Source of the DNA: DASTCC01 sp035711465
Lineage (GTDB): Bacteria; Acidobacteriota; Vicinamibacteria; Vicinamibacterales; SCN-69-37
Length of the DNA: 5,146 nt
Assembly: GCA_035711465.1 (NCBI GenBank)
Contig: DASTCC010000532.1
Coordinates: 1-5,146, forward strand
Direction of reading: 5' to 3'
The notes under the pieces: model-generated
Database searches by the model: none
What the model was told of the DNA's origin: nothing
What the model saw: only the letters and a program-made list of their open reading frames with translations
Made by a program: the position numbers and the translations under genes
In this document: piece after piece, positions 1 to 5,146 of the stretch
Numbering within the stretch: the first letter of the stretch is position 1
How the letters are laid out: every line of letters begins with the position of its first letter

Positions 1-1601
1 GTCGTGTTGGTGAGCCAGACCGCGCGCAGCGGGCGATTGATGCGGCTCGCCGGACTCCACAACGACACTTTTTCGGCGACCACGTCGGCGGCGAGGATCG
101 GCACGAGTGCCGATTCGTTCTTGCGAATCGTCACCGGCGCCTTCAGGCGGTACTCGAACAGGTCGCCGAGCTGAGCACCGACGGCGTCGGCCTGGACGCT
201 TGTCAGTTGCTGGAAGTAGTCGAAGTTCATGTACGACGGGCCCGAGGTGGCGAGGTCAGTAGCGGCGGCCCCCTCGAGATTCCACTGCACGCTCGCCGGA
301 TTGCCGTAGATTGAGCCCGTCGTCGTCTTCTTGGTGTCGACCACCGGCGTGCCCGCCGTCACCGTCATCTCCTCGGAGAGCCGTCCGACCTGCATCGTCA
401 CATTGAGTACGCTCTCCATCCCGCCGGACACTGACAATCCCGTCCGCGTCTCGGGCCGAAAGCTCGGCAAAGTGAATCTCAGGTCGTAGATGCCGGGCGG
501 CACATTGGGCATTCGGTACTGCCCTGATGAAACCGTCACCGCCCGCGCCGCCGGTCCGCTCGTCCGCGATGTGGCGATCACCGTCACGCCCGGGAGCACC
601 CCACCCGACGCATCGCGCACGACGCCGGCGATCGCGCCCGGTCCGGCCGCGGCGAGTGCGCCCTGGTGCGTCTGCGGCGCCAGGAGCACCTGCGCCGGCA
701 GCGGCACGATCGGCCGCTGCAGGTAGAACGGCTGTGAGATGTGCTGAATGAACGACTGCGGCGCGCCGGCGACGAGCGAGAGATCGATTGCGGTCCAGTC
801 TTCGCCGATCGTGTTGTCGACCACGGCCCAGCCCTGCAGCATCGGCCGGCGCGCCTCGCCGGACGGCGGCAGCACCAGACGATACGTCGCCTTCCATACC
901 GGCACTTCGCTGACGTAGCTCACCAGCAGATCGCGATCGCCGCTGCCGGCGGTGGCGATCGTCAGCCGCCGCAGGTCCTGATCGCGCGCCGACGCGGTCA
1001 CCGCCAGGTACTTGCCGACCTCCTCGCGCAGCTCGGCGTCGACGATGCGGACGCTGACGCCGGCGTCGAGCGCGATCGATCGTAGGTCGCCGTTGTCGGT
1101 GACGAGCGACGCCATCTCGACGCTCGAGGTCGCGTCGCCGTTCCGCTGCTCGATCGTCTCGACGCCGAGGAGCCGGCCGGTGACACGGCCGCCGCGGCCG
1201 TCCACGGCGAGGCGAGCGCCGCGCAGCGCGGTGAGGAACTCGGCGCGCGTCGGCTGCGACCCGATCGGCAATCGCAGCGCGCCGAGGCGCCGGTCGATAC
1301 CGGCCTCCGAGTTGTAGCTCACGCCGGTGACGCGTCCGCCGCCGAGATCGAGCGCCGTCAGCGACTTCAGCACGTCGTTCAGCTGACCGCTGGTGAAGTC
1401 GATGAGGACGCTCTGATCGCCGCGAATCCGGCCGAGGTGTTCGAAGTAGCCGACCCCGCTCTTGTAGAGCACCACCCGACGCACCGGCAGCCGGCCGTCG
1501 GCACGAGTCTCACGCGCCGCACGCGGCGCGGGTGTCTGCGCTTCGATCCCGGCGAGGCTCAGGGACACGAGCGTCGCCAGCCACACTCCGACGCGGAACA
1601 T
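1..1601 (-). CDS. DUF4139 domain protein with an internal TonB-receptor-type carboxypeptidase regulatory-like domain (3' end outside window)
   Basis: The frame is open from the ATG at 1601 to the left edge, giving 533 visible residues with the C terminus missing. Residues 1-21 look like a Sec signal peptide with probable cleavage after IEA. DUF4139-type signatures follow: LYKSGVGYFEH (45-55), QLNDVLKSLTALDLGGG (73-89), SEVPVWKATYRLVL (231-244), GWAVVDNTIGEDW (257-269) and SLVAGAPQSF (275-284). Residues 322-429 are a different module: GAIAGVVRDASGGVLPGVTV, then PNVPPGIYDLRF, then VVDTKKTTTG. This is the pattern of the N-terminal domain and pre-plug linker of Oar-like TonB-dependent receptors. 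DUF4139-like sequence resumes at about 457 (LGDLFEYRLKAPVTIRKN at 478-495). A GGAGG site seven bases upstream supports the start. The family's biochemical role is not established; an exported, beta-rich structural or surface-associated protein is inferred. It is the last visible gene of the minus-strand cluster. Confidence 0.85.
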   Translation of the reverse strand, partial: MFRVGVWLATLVSLSLAGIEAQTPAPRAARETRADGRLPVRRVVLYKSGVGYFEHLGRIRGDQSVLIDFTSGQLNDVLKSLTALDLGGGRVTGVSYNSEAGIDRRLGALRLPIGSQPTRAEFLTALRGARLAVDGRGGRVTGRLLGVETIEQRNGDATSSVEMASLVTDNGDLRSIALDAGVSVRIVDAELREEVGKYLAVTASARDQDLRRLTIATAGSGDRDLLVSYVSEVPVWKATYRLVLPPSGEARRPMLQGWAVVDNTIGEDWTAIDLSLVAGAPQSFIQHISQPFYLQRPIVPLPAQVLLAPQTHQGALAAAGPGAIAGVVRDASGGVLPGVTVIATSRTSGPAARAVTVSSGQYRMPNVPPGIYDLRFTLPSFRPETRTGLSVSGGMESVLNVTMQVGRLSEEMTVTAGTPVVDTKKTTTGSIYGNPASVQWNLEGAAATDLATSGPSYMNFDYFQQLTSVQADAVGAQLGDLFEYRLKAPVTIRKNESALVPILAADVVAEKVSLWSPASRINRPLRAVWLTNT

Positions 1602-1606
1602 GACAG

Positions 1607-1625
1607 GTCCTCCGGGCAGGAGGAC
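1607..1625 (-). promoter_or_regulatory. Hairpin enclosing the Shine-Dalgarno of the DUF4139 gene
   Basis: Read on the minus strand, GTCCTCC (1625-1619), a five-base loop TGCCC and GGAGGAC (1613-1607) form a perfect 7-bp stem. The 3' arm contains the GGAGG (1613-1609) that serves as ribosome binding site seven bases before the ATG at 1601. The pairing is seen directly. Control of translation by melting or ligand or protein binding is inference. No U-run follows, so it is not a standard terminator. Confidence 0.5.
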
Positions 1626-1684
1626 AGGCAGGACGCTGAGGCATGCGACGTTGACGATCCAACTTTCGTGCCGAGCCGAATCGC

Positions 1685-1712
1685 CGCGAAGACCCGGACT
1701 GCCGCCTTCGCG
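1685..1712 (-). other. Stem-loop downstream of the M55 gene
   Basis: CGCGAAG and CTTCGCG (1685-1691 and 1706-1712) are perfect 7-bp complementary arms separated by 14 bases. They lie about 20 bases past the stop of the M55 gene, in the 129-bp gap before the DUF4139 gene. There is no T-run after it, so it could be a processing or stabilising hairpin, a factor-assisted terminator, or chance in GC-rich DNA. The rest of the gap (1602-1730) shows no further gene. Confidence 0.25.
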
Positions 1713-1730
1713 ATCCACACACGGCGGACG

Positions 1731-2606
1731 TCACTTCAGGGAATTGAACGCGGCGAGGACTTCGAGCAGATCGGCGCTCGAGAACAGCGACTCACCGGGA
1801 CGGGGTCGCGTCGCGCCGGCGATCAGCGTCTTGTCGTTCCTGACCTTGAGGACCATCGAGTAGGGCGGCGTCATCCTGAACGGCTTGACGCGACCGCGGT
1901 TGCGCACGCCGCCCTCGACGCCGCTGCGAATGCGATCGCGCGCCTCATCCGGCGACAGGCCGAGCACGCCGCCCCCGCCGATCGCCTCCTTCACCGCCAC
2001 CGTCTCGATCGATCCCAGCAGCGTCTTCGCCTGCTCGACGAACGCACGATCGCCCGAGGCGAACACCACCGGCACGTCGTAGAGCCCGGCGACCAGCGCG
2101 TTGTAGCCGGCCTCCGGCAGCGACGTGCCGTTGATCGAGAAGTCGATGACGTTGCCATTCGACGTGTGCGCGAGGATCGCGTCCGGCGTGCCGGCTCTGG
2201 CGTGGTAGCCGACGAACACCGCCGCGCCGAACGACGCGTCGATGCCCTCCATCATGTTCTTCGGCGCCGTGGTCGCGCCGCGCAACAGACGCGCGCGCCG
2301 ATCGACGTCGCCGGGCAGCAGGTTCTGTTTGGCGCCGTGCGAGTCGCGGACGACCACCTCCGTGGCCCCGGCCGCGAACGCCCCTTCGATCGCGGCATTG
2401 GTCTCGCCGGCCATGATCTTCCTGAAGTGCTCGTAGTCGCGGCCGGTCTGACTGACGTCGCTACTCGTCACGACGCCGGCGAGCCCCTCCATGTCCACGG
2501 AGATGAAGACCTTGAGCGAACCCTGTGCGCCAGCCCCGGACGGAGCGCCCATCCAGGCCAGGATCGCGACTGTAGACAACCAGGCCACGCCGTACTTCCG
2601 GTGCAT
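1731..2606 (-). CDS. Exported M55-family (DppA-type) D-aminopeptidase
   Basis: A 291-residue protein matching the DppA family, zinc peptidases that remove N-terminal D-amino acids from short peptides; Bacillus DppA forms a self-compartmentalising decamer. The family key SxDxEG is present as SVDMEG (36-41), giving metal ligands D38 and E40. Further ligand candidates are H90 in VRDSH, H135 in GYHAR and E165 in LPEAGYNA. H147 lies where the family has a conserved active-site histidine. Residues 1-27 (basic start, hydrophobic core, AGA then Q) look like a cleavable signal peptide, which cytoplasmic Bacillus DppA lacks, so this form probably works in the periplasm or outside. The mature part has the usual family length. 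It starts 21 bases after the M1 stop with its own strong GGAGGT, so co-transcription with M1 is likely. The full ligand set makes it likely to be active; the natural substrate is unknown. Confidence 0.93.
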   Translation of the reverse strand: MHRKYGVAWLSTVAILAWMGAPSGAGAQGSLKVFISVDMEGLAGVVTSSDVSQTGRDYEHFRKIMAGETNAAIEGAFAAGATEVVVRDSHGAKQNLLPGDVDRRARLLRGATTAPKNMMEGIDASFGAAVFVGYHARAGTPDAILAHTSNGNVIDFSINGTSLPEAGYNALVAGLYDVPVVFASGDRAFVEQAKTLLGSIETVAVKEAIGGGGVLGLSPDEARDRIRSGVEGGVRNRGRVKPFRMTPPYSMVLKVRNDKTLIAGATRPRPGESLFSSADLLEVLAAFNSLK

Positions 2607-2610
2607 GTCG

Positions 2611-2616
2611 ACCTCC
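2611..2616 (-). promoter_or_regulatory. Shine-Dalgarno of the M55 gene
   Basis: GGAGGT on the minus strand, four bases before the ATG at 2606. It lies wholly within the 21-bp spacer after the M1 stop codon, so the M55 gene can be initiated independently on a shared transcript. It fixes the start that includes the signal peptide. Confidence 0.75.
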
Positions 2617-2627
2617 AGAATCCGCCG

Positions 2628-4238
2628 CTACTGCCTGACGACGTCGACGTAGTAGAGATCGGTCGCCACGGCGAACTGCTCGAACGGCATCGCGATCGTC
2701 ATCGTCTGCGGCTGCGTCGTCGGCGTGATCACGTCCCACTTGTCTTTCGTGCCGACCCGGATCGGCATCGCGAAGCCGGGCTCGTCGGCGCGCCAGCGAT
2801 ACGACACGGTCGAGTCGGCGGCGTTGTAGGTGAGCTCGAGCGCCGGCAGCGCGGTGCGAAGGAGATACTGATTGAAGACCGGCGTCAGATCGCGTCCGAG
2901 CTTCCCGTTGACGAACGCGACCATCTCCTCGGTCATGATGTTCCGGTACTTGAACTCCTGATAAACGTCTTTCAGCAGCTTCCACCACCTGGCATCGTCG
3001 TTGACGACACCGCGGAGGGTGTGGAGGAAGAGCGCGCCCTTGAAGTACATGTCCTGCGGCGGCGTCTGATGGATGCCGCGCCGGGTGATGATCGGCGTCT
3101 GGTTGCGCACCTTGGTTTTGTAGCCGTTGATGTACTTGAGCGCGTCGTCATAGCCGAAGAGCTGCTCGACGTAGATCGCCTCGAGGTAAGTCGCCCACCC
3201 TTCCTGGATCCACATGTCGGAGACGTCCGCGGCGCTGACCGCGTTGCCGAACCACTCGTGGGCGCTCTCGTGAACGATGATGAAGTCGAACTTCGGGCTG
3301 ACGCCGACGCCGGTCCAGTCGCGCTCGAGGTAGCCGTTGGCGAAGCGGTTGCCGTAGGTGACCGCGCTCTGATGCTCCATCCCCGAGTACGGCACTTCGA
3401 TCAGCTTGTAGCCATCCTTCTTGAACGGATACTCGCCGAGGACCTTCTCGAACGCCTCGAGCATGCCGGCGGCCTGCGCGAACTGCTTCTTCCCCTTCTC
3501 GACGTTCTCGGGCAGCGTGTAGAAGTCGAGCGTCTCGCCCTTGTAACGTTCGCTCCAGTGCTCGTAGGCGCCGATGTTCAGCGACACGTTGTAGTTGTTG
3601 ATCGGGTACTGGATGTGCCAGTCCCAGCGGGTGTAGCCATCGCCGAGATCGGTCCTGCCGACGAACTTGCCGTTGGACACGTCGACGAGCCCGTTCGGGA
3701 TCGACACGCTGAGCCGCATGCTCTCGACTTCGTCGCGCCACTGATCCTTGTTGGGCCACCAGACCTGCGCGCCCTCGCCTTCGCACGCGGTGTTGATCCA
3801 GGGCCGCCCCTGGGGATCCTTGCGAAAGGCGATGCCGCCGAAGCGGCCGGTCTCGGGCGGCGAGCCCGAGTAGTAGTAGTCGATCGAGTACTCGCGTCCG
3901 GCGCGCAGCGGCGCCGGGAAGTCCACCCACACGGTGTTGAGCTCGCGCTCGTACTCGAGCGGCGCGCCTTCGAACAGGATCTTCTCGGTGACGAGGTACG
4001 ACACGAGATCGAGCTGGATGCGCGTGTCGTCCTTGAGCATCCTGAAGCGGATGGTGTTCTTGCCGCTGATCCGCTTCGCGTCAGGATCGACGCGGACGTC
4101 GAGATGGTAGTAGAGCAGGTCGTTATTGGCGCGATACGGACCGTACTCGCCGCGCAGCACGCCGAGCCGGGGATTCGGCGCCGCGCCCTGCTGCAGGGCT
4201 ACCATCAACATCGCGATGCCGATCGCCAACCGGGTCAC
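2628..4238 (-). CDS. Secreted M1-family zinc metallo-aminopeptidase, short form
   Basis: A 536-residue gluzincin. The zinc motif HExxH-18-E is complete: HESAHEW (323-329) with ligands H323 and H327, catalytic E324, and third ligand E346 in WIQEGWATYLE. Substrate-binding GAMEN is represented by SGMEHQSA (285-292). Y398 in DMYFKGALFLH is the likely transition-state tyrosine. Residues 1-20 form a short probable signal peptide, 30-230 the N-terminal beta domain and roughly 235-450 the thermolysin-like catalytic domain. About 85 residues then form a beta-like tail (ALELTYN onward), so the long helical C-terminal domain of classical M1 enzymes such as PepN is absent. The start is GTG, chosen because GGAGGG lies four bases upstream and because the next ATG (codon 10) would cut into the signal peptide. 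It is the first gene of the cluster and probably removes N-terminal L-residues from peptides outside the cytoplasm. Exact specificity is unknown. Confidence 0.93.
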   Translation of the reverse strand: MTRLAIGIAMLMVALQQGAAPNPRLGVLRGEYGPYRANNDLLYYHLDVRVDPDAKRISGKNTIRFRMLKDDTRIQLDLVSYLVTEKILFEGAPLEYERELNTVWVDFPAPLRAGREYSIDYYYSGSPPETGRFGGIAFRKDPQGRPWINTACEGEGAQVWWPNKDQWRDEVESMRLSVSIPNGLVDVSNGKFVGRTDLGDGYTRWDWHIQYPINNYNVSLNIGAYEHWSERYKGETLDFYTLPENVEKGKKQFAQAAGMLEAFEKVLGEYPFKKDGYKLIEVPYSGMEHQSAVTYGNRFANGYLERDWTGVGVSPKFDFIIVHESAHEWFGNAVSAADVSDMWIQEGWATYLEAIYVEQLFGYDDALKYINGYKTKVRNQTPIITRRGIHQTPPQDMYFKGALFLHTLRGVVNDDARWWKLLKDVYQEFKYRNIMTEEMVAFVNGKLGRDLTPVFNQYLLRTALPALELTYNAADSTVSYRWRADEPGFAMPIRVGTKDKWDVITPTTQPQTMTIAMPFEQFAVATDLYYVDVVRQ

Positions 4239-4242
4239 AGAT

Positions 4243-4248
4243 CCCTCC
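4243..4248 (-). promoter_or_regulatory. Shine-Dalgarno of the M1 aminopeptidase gene
   Basis: GGAGGG on the minus strand, four bases before the GTG at 4238. It is the main reason to accept GTG rather than the in-frame ATG nine codons later. Confidence 0.7.
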
Positions 4249-4265
4249 GCTTTCGGGAAGGCCGA

Positions 4266-4273
4266 ATTATAGT
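4266..4273. promoter_or_regulatory. Shared AT patch with overlapping -10 elements for the two divergent transcripts
   Basis: This is the only AT-rich patch in the 41-bp divergent spacer. On the minus strand 4271-4266 reads a perfect TATAAT, which would start the M1 transcript near 4259 and give a leader of about 20 bases containing GGAGGG. On the plus strand 4268-4273 reads TATAGT, five of six matches, only six bases before the ATG at 4280, which implies a leaderless or nearly leaderless message. No good -35 box is seen on either side; the nearest on the minus strand is ATGAGA at 4296-4291 with a long 19-base spacer. Confidence 0.45.
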
Positions 4274-4279
4274 CGGGCC

Positions 4280-5119
4280 ATGCGCCTCACTCTCATCTGT
4301 CTGCTCGGCGCCGCCCTGCTCTCACAGGTCGGCGCCTCGAAGACGCCCGACTACGAGGTGTTCGCGGTCCGCTTCGCGCACGTGCCGTACGCCCTATCGT
4401 CTCTCGTGGCCGGCGCCGAGCGGGGGCCGCGCGTCGACATCGCGTTCACGATCTGGCCGATCCGCGATCGCGCGAGCGGGCGCGTGATCCTCGTCGACGC
4501 CGGCTTCCATCGCGACAAGTTTCTCCAGCAATGGAAGCCGCAGGACTACGTGCGGCCGTCCGACGCGCTGCAGGCGCTCGGCATCACGCCGGACGCCGTC
4601 ACCGACGTCATCCTCACCCACTCACATTGGGATCACGCCGACGGCGCCGATCTGTTTCCAAAGGCCGCGATCTGGATTCAGAAGGACGAGTACAGCCACT
4701 ACATCGGCGAGCAGGGCCAGGTGCTGAACCGCGGCGGCGTCGACGCCGACGACGCGGCGATGCTGGCGGCACTGAAAGCGGCGGGACGGGTGCGTCTCGT
4801 CGACGGCGACGACCAGGAGATCGCGCCAGGCATCCGCGTCTACACCGGCGGGAAGCACACGTTTCAGTCACAGTACGTCGGCGTCCGCACCGCGGCCGGC
4901 ATCGTCGTGCTCGCGTCCGACAACGCGTACCTGTACATGAATCTCGACAAGCGGCTGGCAATCGCGCAGACGGTCGACGCGGCATCGAACGTCGCCGCGC
5001 AGTCGCGCATGAAGACGCTGGCGGGCGATACCGGCGTCGTGATCCCGGGCCACGATCCGGACGTCTTCCGGCGCTTCCCTGCCGTCGCGTCCAACGTCGT
5101 CAGAATCGCGCCGCGATGA
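4280..5119 (+). CDS. Exported metallo-beta-lactamase-fold hydrolase, N-acyl-homoserine-lactonase-like
   Basis: A 279-residue MBL-fold protein. The metal motif HxHxDH is HSHWDH (114-119: H114, H116, D118, H119). Remaining ligand candidates are H193 in TGGKHTFQSQYV, D214 in LASDNAYLY and H258 in VIPGHDPDVF, so the dinuclear zinc site looks complete. LVDAGF (71-76) fits the strand before the active site. The order and spacing resemble the AttM/AiiB branch of lactonases, which open the lactone ring of acyl-homoserine lactones, but other lactones or esters are equally possible from sequence alone. Residues 1-18 look like a Sec signal peptide with cleavage after VGA; an exported position is unusual for quorum-quenching lactonases, which are mostly cytoplasmic. 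No Shine-Dalgarno precedes the ATG and a -10-like TATAGT ends seven bases before it, so it may be translated from a leaderless message. It diverges from the M1 peptidase gene; joint control is plausible. Confidence 0.88.
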   Translation: MRLTLICLLGAALLSQVGASKTPDYEVFAVRFAHVPYALSSLVAGAERGPRVDIAFTIWPIRDRASGRVILVDAGFHRDKFLQQWKPQDYVRPSDALQALGITPDAVTDVILTHSHWDHADGADLFPKAAIWIQKDEYSHYIGEQGQVLNRGGVDADDAAMLAALKAAGRVRLVDGDDQEIAPGIRVYTGGKHTFQSQYVGVRTAAGIVVLASDNAYLYMNLDKRLAIAQTVDAASNVAAQSRMKTLAGDTGVVIPGHDPDVFRRFPAVASNVVRIAPR

Positions 5120-5146
5120 GGGGGGGGGTCGGAGCAGGGTCGGAGC
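5120..5146. repeat. G-run followed by two copies of a 10-base direct repeat at the window edge
   Basis: Immediately after the lactonase-like stop codon are nine Gs (5120-5128). GGGTCGGAGC then occurs at 5126-5135 and again at 5137-5146, separated by one A. The array is cut by the window end, so total copy number and any palindromic partner are unseen. It may be the edge of a dispersed intergenic repeat. No terminator is visible after the gene within the window. Confidence 0.45.

Noticed and set aside
256..897. A 213-codon minus-strand open frame within the DUF4139 gene
   Set aside because: It is out of phase with the DUF4139 frame, which runs unbroken through the whole region with recognisable domains. 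The alternative product is arginine- and glycine-rich low-complexity sequence typical of a shadow frame.
1658..1672. Sigma-54-like site upstream of the DUF4139 gene (GGCACG, four bases, TTGGA on the minus strand)
   Set aside because: The -24 half matches well, but the -12 half has TTGG where the nearly invariant TTGC is needed, and no enhancer-binding site or bEBP gene is seen. A chance match is more likely.
1685..1712. Stem-loop after the M55 gene as an intrinsic terminator
   Set aside because: The stem is only 7 bp with a 14-base loop and no T-run follows on the minus strand, so an intrinsic terminator cannot be supported. It is kept only as an unassigned stem-loop.
2628..4238. Leukotriene A4 hydrolase-type function for the M1 protein
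   Set aside because: The zinc motif is shared by the whole M1 family. The protein lacks the C-terminal helical domain of LTA4 hydrolases and has GMEH in place of GGMEN, so only an aminopeptidase call is justified.
1437..4487. A 3-kb open frame on the plus strand, about 1016 codons, opposite the three minus-strand genes
   Set aside because: Its triplets coincide exactly with the codons of the M1, M55 and DUF4139 genes, which all share one frame. Stops there would require TTA, CTA or TCA codons in those genes, which the GC-rich codon use avoids. The translation is Arg/Asp/Val-rich with no recognisable domain, while the minus-strand proteins have complete catalytic motifs.
1..5146. CRISPR array, tRNA or rRNA gene, or insertion sequence
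   Set aside because: No spaced identical repeats, no tRNA-like cloverleaf with a T-loop, no rRNA core sequence and no transposase-like protein were seen on either strand by eye. Nearly all of the window is occupied by the four protein genes.

Overview
This GC-rich window reads as a bacterial chromosome segment. The best guess for the source is Acidobacteriota, possibly Vicinamibacteria-like. That guess rests on high GC, an Oar/TonB-receptor-type carboxypeptidase regulatory-like domain of a kind abundant in that phylum, a DUF4139 protein, and exported M1 and M55 peptidases. There is no rRNA or other taxonomic marker, so the placement is inference.

Layout: three genes lie head to tail on the minus strand. 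In transcription order they are a secreted M1-family metallo-aminopeptidase (4238 to 2628), then after a 21-bp gap an exported M55 (DppA-type) D-aminopeptidase (2606 to 1731), then after a 129-bp gap a DUF4139 protein (from 1601, running off the left edge). Diverging from them across only 41 bp is a plus-strand metallo-beta-lactamase-fold hydrolase resembling N-acyl-homoserine lactonases (4280-5119). The last 27 bases are noncoding: a run of nine Gs and the start of a short direct repeat.

All four proteins begin with plausible Sec signal peptides, so the group appears to act outside the cytoplasm. M1 enzymes remove N-terminal L-residues and M55 enzymes remove N-terminal D-residues. Together they could trim mixed D/L peptides such as peptidoglycan fragments or nonribosomal peptides, and the lactonase-like enzyme could act on a lactone or ester. 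That joint role is inference from gene order.

Three features stand out. The DUF4139 protein carries a TonB-receptor-style N-terminal module spliced into its middle, with a local change in codon use. The divergent intergenic region centres on one AT-rich patch that reads as a -10 element on both strands, and it leaves the lactonase-like gene with almost no leader and no Shine-Dalgarno. The ribosome binding site of the DUF4139 gene lies inside a perfect 7-bp hairpin.
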